Origin: Cyanobacteria bacterium REEB417
GTDB taxonomy: Bacteria; Cyanobacteriota; Cyanobacteriia; PCC-6307; Cyanobiaceae
Assembly (NCBI GenBank): GCA_018970945.1
Contig: JAGWVJ010000004.1
Location: forward strand, 1-64,000
Direction: 5' to 3'
Length of the DNA stretch: 64,000 bases
Below, one piece after another: positions 51,436 through 61,568 of this stretch. The first letter of the stretch is position 1, and each line of letters opens with the position of its first letter. The notes beneath the pieces are model-generated. The model worked only from the letters and a program-made list of their open reading frames with translations. It searched no databases and had not been told where the DNA came from. Position numbers and translations under genes: made by a program.

Positions 51436-52773
51436 CTAGGTGGCTTGGCCGGCGCCGAAACTGCGGGCCAGCACTTGCATCGGATGCTGCACGGGCAGCC
51501 CCGCCAGGTGGCGCCGGAGCTGCAGGCTGCAACCGATGTTGGCGCTCACGGCGATCTGGGCGCCGGTGCCGCGCAGGTCATCGGCCTTGCGGGCTCCCAG
51601 CAGCTCAGCTTCGGTCGGTTGAACCAGGTTGTAGATGCCGGCGCTGCCGCAGCACACCCCCTGCTCGAGCGGTTCGCGCAGCCGCACGTGGGGAATGGCC
51701 TGCAGCAGCTGTCGCGGCGCGGCACTGATGCCCTGGCCATGCAGCATGTGGCAGGCGTCGTGATACGCCAGCGTCAGGGGGCGATCGGCGCTGGCAGGGC
51801 AGCCGTCGGGGTGAGTCAGGGGCTTCAGGCCTGCCTGGAATGCGGTCGTGAGCCCCACGCGGGCCAGAAATTCCTGCACATCAACCGCCTTGTCGGCCAG
51901 TTCGGCGGCCGCGGCGGCGAGCTCGGGCGCTGCATCCGCCAGCAGGCGCCCGTAGGCCTTGAGGCTGTGACCGCAGCCCGAGGCGCTCACCAGCACCGCA
52001 TCGAGGGGGCCGACCCCATTGAAGCGATGGATCAACGCCTGGGCCAGCGCGCGGGTCTGGGCCTCCTCGCCCTGGTGATGGGTCACGGCGCCGCAGCAGC
52101 CCTGATCGGTGGGGACCACCACCTCGATGCCGTTGGCCGCCAGCACCTGCGCCGTCGCGGCGTTGACGGCTGGGTCGAACACCCGCTGCACACAGCCCAG
52201 CAGCAGCCCCACGCGGTAGCGCCGCTCGCCGACCGCCGGGATCACCTGGGGCAGTCGGTCGCTGAAGCTGTCTGGGCTGAGGGGGGGCAGGAGTTGTTCC
52301 ATCGCCGCCAGCTGGGGGCCCAGCACCTTGGTGAGGCCCATGCCCCGCACCAGCGCCTGCAGCGGCGTGCCGGCATAGCTCCGCAGGGGTCGCAGCAGGG
52401 CCCGCAGCCGCGCCGGGTACGGCAGCAGCCCAAACAGCAGTCGCCGCCAGAGCTGCTGGGCGGGGCTGCGCAGTTCGGGGGCGTTGAGCCGGGGCCGGGT
52501 CGCCTCGATCAGCTGGTCGTAGCGCACCCCTGAGGGGCAGGCGCTCACACAGGCCAGGCAGCCCAGGCAGCTGTCGAAATGGCCGGCCACCGTGGCATCG
52601 AGCGTCAGCTCACCGGCTTCGATCGCTTTGAGGGCATGGATGCGCCCCCGGGGCGAGTCCATTTCGCTGCCCAGGGCCAGGTAGCTGGCACAGCTGGGCA
52701 GGCAGAAGCCGCAGTGCACGCAGGGATCGGTTCCCCCGGGCGGCAATCCAGGCAGCGTCGTGGGCGCAGTCAT
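51436..52773 (-). CDS. glcF: Glycolate oxidase/dehydrogenase iron-sulfur subunit GlcF
   Basis: A 445-residue electron-transfer subunit. Two 4Fe-4S motifs are present near the N-terminus (CVHCGFCLPSCASY and CLGCLACVSACPSGV). Two cysteine-rich CCG-type domains follow (GCCGAVTHHQGEEA and CCGSAGIYN). It works with GlcD and GlcE in glycolate oxidation during photorespiration. It starts about 24 bp after icd on the same strand. GlcE lies 2.7 kb away, beyond the permease and the sugar-acid kinase. Confidence 0.93.
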   Translation of the reverse strand: MTAPTTLPGLPPGGTDPCVHCGFCLPSCASYLALGSEMDSPRGRIHALKAIEAGELTLDATVAGHFDSCLGCLACVSACPSGVRYDQLIEATRPRLNAPELRSPAQQLWRRLLFGLLPYPARLRALLRPLRSYAGTPLQALVRGMGLTKVLGPQLAAMEQLLPPLSPDSFSDRLPQVIPAVGERRYRVGLLLGCVQRVFDPAVNAATAQVLAANGIEVVVPTDQGCCGAVTHHQGEEAQTRALAQALIHRFNGVGPLDAVLVSASGCGHSLKAYGRLLADAAPELAAAAAELADKAVDVQEFLARVGLTTAFQAGLKPLTHPDGCPASADRPLTLAYHDACHMLHGQGISAAPRQLLQAIPHVRLREPLEQGVCCGSAGIYNLVQPTEAELLGARKADDLRGTGAQIAVSANIGCSLQLRRHLAGLPVQHPMQVLARSFGAGQAT

Positions 52774-52797
52774 GGCCCGAGTCTGCCTGGCATGGCC

Positions 52798-54222
<1,425 letters not shown>

Positions 54223-54415
54223 GAAGGGCCCGTGCGCGATCGGTCTTGGGGCGAGCCTATGCCTGCGGGTGGGACCCAAAAGGTTGCTGGTGATCGGCGC
54301 CGGGCTCGGTCGCTGTGCTGGGCTGCCGCCGCTTCAGAGTCGCCGGCACCGCGGCGATGTCGGCAACTGCCGATCTGCCCTGCCCCATCCCGGCGGAACC
54401 CCCCAGGATGGGGCC

Positions 54416-54922
54416 ATGAACGCTGCCGACCAGGCCCGCTCGCTCGATCTGGCCCAGGTGATCGCCTCGGCAGCAGCTCTGGTGCGCACGGCCTTCCCGG
54501 CTGCCAGGGCCAACCTGACCCCCTGGCGCGATGACCCGTGGACCCGGGCCTGGGCAGAGGATGAGAGCGTCGATCTCTCGTTTCACTTTCCGGGTTGGAA
54601 TCCCCGCAACCAGTGCCGTTCGATGCTGGTGCAGCTGCGGCTCGAACGGGCACCGCAGGCCCAGGCCCTCCCAGGAGGTGCCGCTGCCAGCACCAGGCCC
54701 CGGTTGCTTGGGGTGGTGATCCGGGGCCTCACCTACGACTCGGAGCGCTGGCGTTTGGCCACCGTCGGCGATTGGCAGCCCAGTGGTTCCCACCTGCCCC
54801 AGCCCGTTGTCGTTGTGCACCTCCAGCAGGTCTGTCGTGACTTGTTCGCCCTGTTCGAGGGCCGGCTTGCCCACTCCCAGCCCGGTTCTGCCAACGACGA
54901 TGCCCACGACCAGGCTGCTTGA
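54416..54922 (+). CDS. Hypothetical protein
   Basis: A 168-residue protein without a recognised family. It has an N-terminal helical stretch (DQARSLDLAQVIASAAALVRTAFP), then a Trp/Arg-rich part (LTPWRDDPWTRAWAEDESVDLSFHFPGWNPRNQCRSMLVQLRLE) and beta-like strands (LLGVVIRGLTYDSERWRLATVGDW, VVVVHLQQVCRDLFALFEG). The start at 54416 is the ATG nearest the conserved-looking part. The stop codon TGA lies at the junction of the first two units of a 13-bp tandem repeat. Confidence 0.6.
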   Translation: MNAADQARSLDLAQVIASAAALVRTAFPAARANLTPWRDDPWTRAWAEDESVDLSFHFPGWNPRNQCRSMLVQLRLERAPQAQALPGGAAASTRPRLLGVVIRGLTYDSERWRLATVGDWQPSGSHLPQPVVVVHLQQVCRDLFALFEGRLAHSQPGSANDDAHDQAA

Positions 54923-54960
54923 CCAGGCTGCTTGACAAGGTTGATTGGCAAGGCCGCTTG
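54909..54960. repeat. 13-bp tandem repeat, four units
   Basis: ACCAGGCTGCTTG ACCAGGCTGCTTG ACAAGGTTGATTG GCAAGGCCGCTTG. The first two units are identical and the next two diverged. The array starts inside the last codons of the upstream unknown gene, whose stop spans the first junction. Confidence 0.9.
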
Positions 54961-55113
54961 CGCCCAGCGCCATGGCCGGCGGTCTGCATCTCCCCTCCCG
55001 TCGGAGCTCGCGGTGTGTTCGGGAAGGGCAGCTTTACCCTTCGCAACCAAGGCGCTCTGTGGGCCCGATGGGGCACCTAACTTGGCCGTTCTGCCTGCAT
55101 CAGCGTCTACACC

Positions 55114-55833
55114 ATGGCTGTCGCCCTGGCCTCACAGCTGCGTGAGGGAACCAAGAAGTCCCACACGATGGCCGAGAACACCGGCTTCGTGAGCTGCTTT
55201 CTCAAAGGCGTGGTCGACAAGGCCAGCTATCGCACCCTGGTGGCGGATCTTTACTTTGTCTATTCGGCGATGGAGGAAGAGATCGGCCGGCTGCGGGCGG
55301 CAGGCCATCCCGTGGTGGGCCCTGTCGGCTTCCCCGAGCTCAACCGACGCGAGACCCTTGAGCAGGACCTGGCCTTTTACTTCGGCGAGTCCTGGCGCAG
55401 TGCGATCAGCGCCACACCGGCGGCGCAGGCGTATGTCGCCCGTATTCATCAGGTGGCGGCTGAGGCCCCCGAGCTCCTGGTGGGTCACCACTACACGCGG
55501 TACATCGGTGATCTGAGTGGTGGCCAGATTCTCAAGAACATCGCCCAGAAAGCGATGAACCTGGGAGAACACGACGGTCTGCGCTTCTATGAGTTCGAGG
55601 CGATTCCCGATGAGAAGGGATTCAAGACCAATTACCGCGCCACCCTCGACAACCTGCCGATCGACCAGGCCATGGCCGACCGCATCGTTGAGGAGGCCAA
55701 CCATGCCTTTCACCTGAACATGACGATGTTCCAGGAGCTCGAGGGCAACCTGATCGCCGCCATCGGCAAGGTGCTGTTCGGTTTCCTGACCCGCCGCCAG
55801 CGCGCCGGCAGCACCGAGGCTGTTGCCGCCTGA
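55114..55833 (+). CDS. ho1: Heme oxygenase (biliverdin-producing)
   Basis: A 239-residue enzyme that opens heme to biliverdin, the entry to phycobilin pigments, using ferredoxin. The proximal histidine is in LREGTKKSHTMAENTGFVSCFLKG, and the distal helix is GHHYTRYIGDLSGGQILKNIAQKAM. Length and features are those of plant-type/cyanobacterial HO1. The 191-bp upstream gap holds the 13-bp repeat array and should contain the promoter. The glycosyltransferase gene begins 2 bp after the stop. Confidence 0.96.
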   Translation: MAVALASQLREGTKKSHTMAENTGFVSCFLKGVVDKASYRTLVADLYFVYSAMEEEIGRLRAAGHPVVGPVGFPELNRRETLEQDLAFYFGESWRSAISATPAAQAYVARIHQVAAEAPELLVGHHYTRYIGDLSGGQILKNIAQKAMNLGEHDGLRFYEFEAIPDEKGFKTNYRATLDNLPIDQAMADRIVEEANHAFHLNMTMFQELEGNLIAAIGKVLFGFLTRRQRAGSTEAVAA

Positions 55834-55835
55834 GC

Positions 55836-56888
55836 TTGCGTACCCTTCGTTTTCTCGTTCCCGGCACCGGTCGCCGCTTTCGTTGCGGTGGCCTGGCGGT
55901 CGAGCTGCAGACGGCGCGTCTGGTTGCCGCCCTGGTGCCCACCGAGGTGGTCACCTACCGCGAGCGTCAGAGCGATCAGCTCTTTCTGGACGATCTGTTG
56001 CGCGCCGAGCCCCTGGGTGGCCCAGATGCCGATAAGGCTCTCTGGATCGTCAGTTGGGGCTTTGATGTGCCAAGGCTCCTGCGGCGGCTGCGCGGGCGGG
56101 CTGTGGCGTATCACGCCCACAGCAGTGGCTACGGCTTTGATCTGCCCCCCGGGGTGCCGGTGTTGGCGGTGAGCCGCAACACCCTGGGCTACTGGGGCGA
56201 TCGGGCTGGTCGCGTTCCGCTGCTGCTGGTGCCCAACGCGCTCGAGCCCCAGTGGATCGCACGGGGTGAGCGGCCCGCGTCGGGCTCCGGGCCCACCATG
56301 GCTGCGCGTCGCCCGATCGATGTGCTGGTGCAGCGGCGCAAGTGCAGCGCCTATGTGCTCGAGCAGCTGGTGCCGGCGTTGCGCGCCGGTGGTCTCAACG
56401 TCGAAGTGCAGACCGGCTGGGTCGATGATCTGGTGGCGCTGTTCAACAGCGCGGCGGTGGTTCTCTACGACTCGGCCGATTACTGGCGTGGCTGCGGGGT
56501 CAGCGAGGGCTTTGGGCTGCCGCCGATCGAGGCCATGGCCTGTGGTTGTGTGGTGTTCAGCAGCCTCAACCACGCCCTGGCCGACTGCCTTGATCCCGGG
56601 GTGCTCGGCCATCAGCTGGGTCTGGGCACCCTGGGCGCCGATGTGGCACGCATCACGGCGGCGGTGGCCCATCCGGCCCGCTGGCAGGCCGACACTGCCG
56701 CGTTGCAACGGCTGCTCGAGGATCTGGACGAATCCAGCCTGCAGCAGCGTTGGCAACGGGCCCTGGCGCTCCTGAACCGACACTGGGACCGGCTGTTGCT
56801 GGCCGCTGAGCCGCCGTTGCGTTCCCCCAGCCCTCTGCAGCTGCAGTGGTCACGCGTTCGGCAGAAGCTGGCGCAGCTGCGGCGCTGA
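55836..56888 (+). CDS. Glycosyltransferase, GT4-like
   Basis: A 350-residue protein with the C-terminal donor-site motif of GT-B glycosyltransferases: GCGVSEGFGLPPIEAMACGCVVFSSLNHALADCL. The N-terminal part (LRFLVPGTGRRFRCGGLAVELQTARLV) fits a Rossmann-like acceptor domain. Sugar and acceptor are unknown. The TTG start at 55836, 2 bp after the heme oxygenase stop, gives the best N-terminus. GC content and codon use match the chromosome, unlike the glycosyltransferase at 59.4 kb. Confidence 0.82.
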   Translation: MRTLRFLVPGTGRRFRCGGLAVELQTARLVAALVPTEVVTYRERQSDQLFLDDLLRAEPLGGPDADKALWIVSWGFDVPRLLRRLRGRAVAYHAHSSGYGFDLPPGVPVLAVSRNTLGYWGDRAGRVPLLLVPNALEPQWIARGERPASGSGPTMAARRPIDVLVQRRKCSAYVLEQLVPALRAGGLNVEVQTGWVDDLVALFNSAAVVLYDSADYWRGCGVSEGFGLPPIEAMACGCVVFSSLNHALADCLDPGVLGHQLGLGTLGADVARITAAVAHPARWQADTAALQRLLEDLDESSLQQRWQRALALLNRHWDRLLLAAEPPLRSPSPLQLQWSRVRQKLAQLRR

Positions 56889-56905
56889 GGGGTGACACTG
56901 GCTGA

Positions 56906-59332
56906 ATGAGCGCCTTTCTCTCGGGGTTGAATGACGCCCAGCGCCGGGCGGTGGACCACCACACCGGTCCCCTGCTGGTGGTGGCCGGGGCCGGCAGCGG
57001 CAAGACCCGGGCCCTGACGCACCGCATCGCCCACCTGATCGGCCACCATGGCGTTGACCCGGCCGAGCTGCTGGCGGTCACCTTCACCAACAAGGCCGCC
57101 CGCGAGATGAAGGAGCGGCTCGAGCTGCTGCTGGCCCAGAAGCTGGCCCAGAGCCAGTTCGGCCAGCCGTTCAGCACCCTGGCTCCCGCGGAACAGCGCC
57201 AGCTGCGCCTCCGCATCGACCGCGAGGTCATCAAGGAGCTGTGGATCGGCACGTTCCACGCCCTGTTTGCGCGGCTGCTGCGCTTTGACATCGACAAGTA
57301 CCGCGATCCTGAGGGGCTCACCTGGACCAGGCAGTTCTCGATCTACGACGAGAACGACGTGCAGAGCCTGATCAAGGAGATCGTTGTTCAGGAGCTGCAG
57401 CTCGATCCCAAGCGCTTTGAACCCAAGAAGGTGCGCTGGGCGATCAGCAACGCCAAGAACCAGCTGTGGCTGCCCGAGCAGCTCGAGGCCGACGTGGGCG
57501 GCCAGCGGGGCAAGCTGATGGCCGAGACCTACCGCCGCTACCGCCGCGCCCTGGCGGCCAACAATGCCCTCGACTTCGACGACCTTCTGCTGCTGCCGGT
57601 GCAGCTGCTGCGGCAGAACGAGGAGATCCGCCGCTACTGGCACCGCCGCTTTCGCCATGTGCTGGTCGATGAATACCAGGACACCAACCGCACCCAGTAC
57701 GAGTTGATCAAGCTGCTGGTGGCCGATGGCCGCGATCCCCAGGATTTCGCCGACTGGAGTGGCCGCTCGGTGTTTGTGGTGGGCGATGCCGACCAGAGCA
57801 TCTACAGCTTTCGGGCGGCCGACTTCCGCATCCTGATGGGCTTCCAGGAGGATTTCGGCGATGGCGGCGGCATGGGGATGGCCGGTACGGCAGAGACCAG
57901 CACCACGATGGTCAAGCTCGAGGAGAACTACCGCTCCACGGCCACGATCCTGGAGGCGGCCAACACCCTGATCGCCCATAACCGCGAGCGCATCGACAAG
58001 GTGCTGCGCCCCACCCGCGGCGAGGGGGAGCCGATCAGCCTCACCCGCTGCGACGACGAGATCGCCGAGGCCGAGGCGGTGGTGCACCGCATGCGCATGC
58101 TCGACGCCGCCCACGACGAGCTGCGCTGGGGTGACATGGCGGTGCTCTACCGCACCAATGCCCAGTCGCGTGCCCTGGAGGAGGCCCTGGTGCGCTGGGG
58201 CATTCCCTATGTGGTGGTCGGCGGCCTGCGCTTCTACGACCGCCGCGAGATCAAGGATGTGCTCGCCTACCTGCGGCTGTTGGTGAATCCGGCCGACACC
58301 GTGAGCCTGCTGCGGGTGCTCAACGTGCCCCGCCGAGGCATCGGCAAGACCACGATCGAGCGGCTCACCGACGCGGCTTCCCAGCTGGGGGTGCCCCTGT
58401 GGGAGGTGGTGCGCGACGCCGAGGCCGTGCGCTCCCTGGGCGGACGCTCGGCCAGGGGGCTGCTGCAGTTCTGCGAGCTCATCAATGACCTGCAGGAGCG
58501 TGTGGCTGATGCCGCGCCCTCCGAGCTGGTGCAGCGGGTCATGGAGCAGAGCGGCTACGTGGCCGAGCTGATCGCCGACGGTTCTGATGAGGCCGAGGAG
58601 CGCCGCCGCAATTTGCAGGAGCTCGTCAATGCCGCCCTCCAGTACCAGGAAGAGAACGATGACGGCGACCTCGAAGGCTTTCTGGCCAGTGCTGCCCTGG
58701 CCAGCGATGCCGACGACAAGGATGCCGCCGCCGATCGGGTCACGCTGATGACCCTGCACGCCAGCAAGGGTCTCGAGTTTCCGGTGGTGTTTCTGGTGGG
58801 TCTGGAGCAGGGGCTGTTCCCCAGCTTCCGCTCCCTTGATGACCCGTCGTCGCTTGAGGAGGAGCGTCGCCTCTGTTACGTGGGCGTCACCCGGGCCAAG
58901 GAGAGGTTGTTTCTGTCGCACGCCAGTGAGCGGCGCCTCTGGGGTGGCATGCGTGAGCCGGCGGTGCCGTCGGTGTTTCTGTCAGAACTGCCGGCCGAGC
59001 TGCTCTCGGGCGATGTGCCCCGCAGTGGCGGTGCCGCGATCCGGCGTGAGCAGCGGCTCGAGCGCCTGACCCGTGTCGACCGTGACGACAGCCAGCGGGT
59101 GGCCGCCGGCGGGGCAGCTGGTGCCCCCGCCAACGCTGTGCGGCGGCGCCCGTCGGCATCGGCGCCTGCCCGCGCCTGGGCCGTCGGCGATCGCCTGCGT
59201 CATGCCGCCTTTGGCGAAGGCCTGGTCACCCACCTGTTCGGCAGCGGTCAGAAGGTGTCGATCGCCGTCAAGTTCGAGGGCATGGGGCCCAAAATTCTTG
59301 ACCCACGGCTGGCACCGATCGAGCCGCTTTGA
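56906..59332 (+). CDS. pcrA: UvrD/PcrA/Rep-type 3'-5' DNA helicase
   Basis: An 808-residue superfamily 1A helicase for repair and replication-fork maintenance. Motifs in order are Q motif and Walker A (LNDAQRRAV, VVAGAGSGKTRALTHRI), Ib/II region (TFTNKAAREMKERL, HVLVDEYQDTNRTQY), III (VGDADQSIYSFRAADFRI), IV (LEENYRST), V (VTLMTLHASKGLEFPVVFLVGLEQGLFP) and VI (EEERRLCYVGVTRAKERLFL). The C-terminal extension ends in the SH3-like HAAFGEGLVTHLFGSG. A tandem repeat starts at the stop codon. PcrA is used as the symbol by similarity. Confidence 0.93.
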   Translation: MSAFLSGLNDAQRRAVDHHTGPLLVVAGAGSGKTRALTHRIAHLIGHHGVDPAELLAVTFTNKAAREMKERLELLLAQKLAQSQFGQPFSTLAPAEQRQLRLRIDREVIKELWIGTFHALFARLLRFDIDKYRDPEGLTWTRQFSIYDENDVQSLIKEIVVQELQLDPKRFEPKKVRWAISNAKNQLWLPEQLEADVGGQRGKLMAETYRRYRRALAANNALDFDDLLLLPVQLLRQNEEIRRYWHRRFRHVLVDEYQDTNRTQYELIKLLVADGRDPQDFADWSGRSVFVVGDADQSIYSFRAADFRILMGFQEDFGDGGGMGMAGTAETSTTMVKLEENYRSTATILEAANTLIAHNRERIDKVLRPTRGEGEPISLTRCDDEIAEAEAVVHRMRMLDAAHDELRWGDMAVLYRTNAQSRALEEALVRWGIPYVVVGGLRFYDRREIKDVLAYLRLLVNPADTVSLLRVLNVPRRGIGKTTIERLTDAASQLGVPLWEVVRDAEAVRSLGGRSARGLLQFCELINDLQERVADAAPSELVQRVMEQSGYVAELIADGSDEAEERRRNLQELVNAALQYQEENDDGDLEGFLASAALASDADDKDAAADRVTLMTLHASKGLEFPVVFLVGLEQGLFPSFRSLDDPSSLEEERRLCYVGVTRAKERLFLSHASERRLWGGMREPAVPSVFLSELPAELLSGDVPRSGGAAIRREQRLERLTRVDRDDSQRVAAGGAAGAPANAVRRRPSASAPARAWAVGDRLRHAAFGEGLVTHLFGSGQKVSIAVKFEGMGPKILDPRLAPIEPL

Positions 59333-59390
59333 TGACGATCAATTTGCTGGCGACCAATCTGATGGAGATCAATTTGATGGTGGTCAATGG
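59331..59390. repeat. 15-bp tandem repeat, four units, spanning two stop codons
   Basis: Units: GATGACGATCAATTT GCTGGCGACCAATCT GATGGAGATCAATTT GATGGTGGTCAATGG. The array begins in the pcrA stop codon and ends 4 bp beyond the stop codon of the converging glycosyltransferase. It fills the whole gap between them. Confidence 0.9.
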
Positions 59391-60331
59391 TCCCTGGCGC
59401 TTTCAACGTGCAGGTTCAGAAAGTCCATCACCCCCTGGAGGCGGCCTTTGAGATGGGCCAGGCCACGGGGAGCAAGGATCGGTTGAACTGTGAAATAGAC
59501 AATATTCATTAACACTGCCATGCGCGATGCATGCTTGCTTAAAATGTAGAGTTTGCTGAACGTTGCGTGGCGGAACATCGACTGGGGATTTTTCGCCGTC
59601 GTTGCTGAGACGGCGTGTTCGACCAGCACGGCATTTGTCACATACGTCGTGTGACCCTCGCGCGCAAGTCTGAGGCATAGATCAACATCCTCATAGTAAA
59701 GAAAGATGTTCTTGTCGAATGCAGGCACGTCAGGAAATCTGCTCAGATCCAGGATCATGCTGCACCCGCTGACCCATTGAGAAGGTTCACAGATGCTCGC
59801 ATTGGAGATCCATTTGCGACGCGGACGTTTGTTGCCATCTGGAATCAGGCCAAGCATCGAATTGAACGATCCGCCTCGAAACCATGATTTGCCGAATTGC
59901 GTGTTGATGCAGGTTCCAAGCACGGCCGGATAGGGAGGATGCTTGAGGGCATTGCGGATGATTGTCGTGGCGTTTGGCAGTAAATTGGTGTCAGGATTCA
60001 GGAGCCATACGACTGCCGTAGGGTCTTGTTGATGGATATGGCGCAGGCCCAGATTGCATCCTTCGCCGAAGCCGAGATTGATATCCGGTCTCAGGACTGT
60101 GACGTCATATTGATTGGTCAATGGCTCGAGAAGTGCATCGTTGGGCGAATTATCAACAATTACAATCTCAATGGATTCGTCTTTCAGTTCTCGAATCGAT
60201 TCCAGCAGCTCAGCAACCAGAATCGAGCTGAAGTAATTGATGGTCAGAATGTGGATGGTCTGCCGGTGTGCCAGAGGTTTCCGCTCGATTGTCTGTGAAT
60301 TGCTCATGTTGCTGCCAGCTTCATGCGTCAC
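59384..60331 (-). CDS. Glycosyltransferase family 2 (rhamnosyltransferase-like)
   Basis: A 315-residue GT-A glycosyltransferase. The N-terminal fold IHILTINYFSSILVAELLESI leads to the nucleotide strand VIVDNSPND, DINLGFGEGCNLGLRHI and the metal DxD-like region VVWLLNPDTNLLPNA. The acceptor-side acidic motif is YYEDVDLCLRLAREGH. It resembles transferases that add rhamnose or similar sugars to surface polysaccharide. The DNA is clearly lower in GC than its neighbours. An alternative start MSNSQ lies at 60307. It overlaps the upstream polysaccharide gene by 11 bp, so they form one operon. Confidence 0.85.
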   Translation of the reverse strand: MTHEAGSNMSNSQTIERKPLAHRQTIHILTINYFSSILVAELLESIRELKDESIEIVIVDNSPNDALLEPLTNQYDVTVLRPDINLGFGEGCNLGLRHIHQQDPTAVVWLLNPDTNLLPNATTIIRNALKHPPYPAVLGTCINTQFGKSWFRGGSFNSMLGLIPDGNKRPRRKWISNASICEPSQWVSGCSMILDLSRFPDVPAFDKNIFLYYEDVDLCLRLAREGHTTYVTNAVLVEHAVSATTAKNPQSMFRHATFSKLYILSKHASRMAVLMNIVYFTVQPILAPRGLAHLKGRLQGVMDFLNLHVESARDH

Positions 60332-61568
60332 GGCTCAATCCCAGGTCGCTCATCAGGTCTCCATGGCCTTGGAAGCGTTTGCCATTGATGGGAATAGCCT
60401 GCTCATAGGCTTTTTTAGGATTGTTGATGAAACTTGAATTGTTGGCAAGCATATAGAAATTGAGAATCTCATCCCAAGCCCTGGAATTCTTTTTTGTATT
60501 GATAGAAGTGAGAAGTTCAGTGATCTGTGTGAGCGAATAGCAGCCATGCTTGACGATGTCCTTTTTAAGAAAAGGGGAGTTGCAGTATTTCACAAATAAC
60601 AGAGCAAGTGCATGGGACGGGTTGTGAAGTTCAAGAATCATGAATGCTTTCTGAAGTTCCAGCTTGCTGATCACTGTATCTGTCAGGCCGTGTTCCGGGC
60701 TATGCTGCGAAAGATACATGCAGCCCTTGGGAAGTTGGATGTAAAATTCTGCTCTTTTGGGCGCCAAGTGCGATAATTGAAGATACAGGTCTGGCCAGTT
60801 GTATAATAGCTTTGATCTCGCTGATTGCGTGATTTGTGTGGTCAGCTGGATTTCGCCTTTGTTGATGGCGTGGTACCGGTTCGATAGTGGTCTGTATTGG
60901 TCCCAGAACTTGACGAAGTCGGGTCTAGAGAAAAGACGTCTGTGATAACAAATAAAATACGATTGATAGTGCGGTGTGTATTCAAGGTTTTTGTTGAGTG
61001 CTATGAGATCGATGTTGTCTTCGGACAGTGCAGCTGTAAAATCTTTTTCAAAGGCATGTGCGTTGTTTGCCAGGAAGAAATTGCTGTCATTGCATAGCAA
61101 CAGCCACTTGACATGATCAAAGCGATGCTGATGAAATCCATCCAGCAGCCAGTCTTTCCAGGCTCCAAAGTCTTGGCCGATGTTCTCCCTGCAGATGATC
61201 TGCGTGCAGAATTGTTCGATTGGCTCTCTCAGGGCTGCTTCGAGGGGGCCATTGTGGATGTAGGTGATCTGAAATCCACAATTGACAAGGGACTTCAGGT
61301 AGTTGACGTTGCTCTCGGGTACGACTTGGCCGGGGTGATAGGCGACGAAAATGGCATGCCGATCGAGTCTCGATCCTGTTGGTGGTTGTCGCGCTTTCCA
61401 GTTGAATGCTGAATGCTTCAGAAGCCTTGTGCGTGGTGTTCCCCCCTGAAGTCTGTGTAGTGCATAGGAGCATCTGGCATGAAGACTGTGTTCGAGCATG
61501 TAGTATCTATTTAGTATTACGTAGCTAGTTTTTTTAATCGTTTTAATGGGGCCGTTTCGGTCGCTCAT
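60321..61568 (-). CDS. Rhamnan synthesis F-like (RgpF family) polysaccharide protein
   Basis: A 415-residue protein with the RgpF pattern: HAIFVAYHPGQVVPESNVNYLKSLVNCGFQITYIHNG, then CRENIGQDFGAWKDWLLDGF and WLLLCNDSNFFLANNAHAF. RgpF-type proteins act in synthesis of rhamnose-containing polysaccharides. Codon use and GC are strikingly AT-rich compared with the window, implying recent acquisition. It is the upstream gene of a two-gene unit with the GT2 transferase. The start MSDRNGPIKTIKK is the track start; nothing better is seen. Confidence 0.8.
   Translation of the reverse strand: MSDRNGPIKTIKKTSYVILNRYYMLEHSLHARCSYALHRLQGGTPRTRLLKHSAFNWKARQPPTGSRLDRHAIFVAYHPGQVVPESNVNYLKSLVNCGFQITYIHNGPLEAALREPIEQFCTQIICRENIGQDFGAWKDWLLDGFHQHRFDHVKWLLLCNDSNFFLANNAHAFEKDFTAALSEDNIDLIALNKNLEYTPHYQSYFICYHRRLFSRPDFVKFWDQYRPLSNRYHAINKGEIQLTTQITQSARSKLLYNWPDLYLQLSHLAPKRAEFYIQLPKGCMYLSQHSPEHGLTDTVISKLELQKAFMILELHNPSHALALLFVKYCNSPFLKKDIVKHGCYSLTQITELLTSINTKKNSRAWDEILNFYMLANNSSFINNPKKAYEQAIPINGKRFQGHGDLMSDLGLSRDA

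Noticed and set aside
54909-54960. CRISPR array
   Set aside because: Units of 13 bp are contiguous with no spacers, and no cas genes are present. The same holds for the 15-bp array at 59331-59390.
56612-58921. 769-codon minus-strand ORF
   Set aside because: Antisense of the helicase gene; shadow composition.
59384-61568. Transposon or IS origin of the low-GC island
   Set aside because: No transposase, integrase or terminal inverted repeats were found at either edge.
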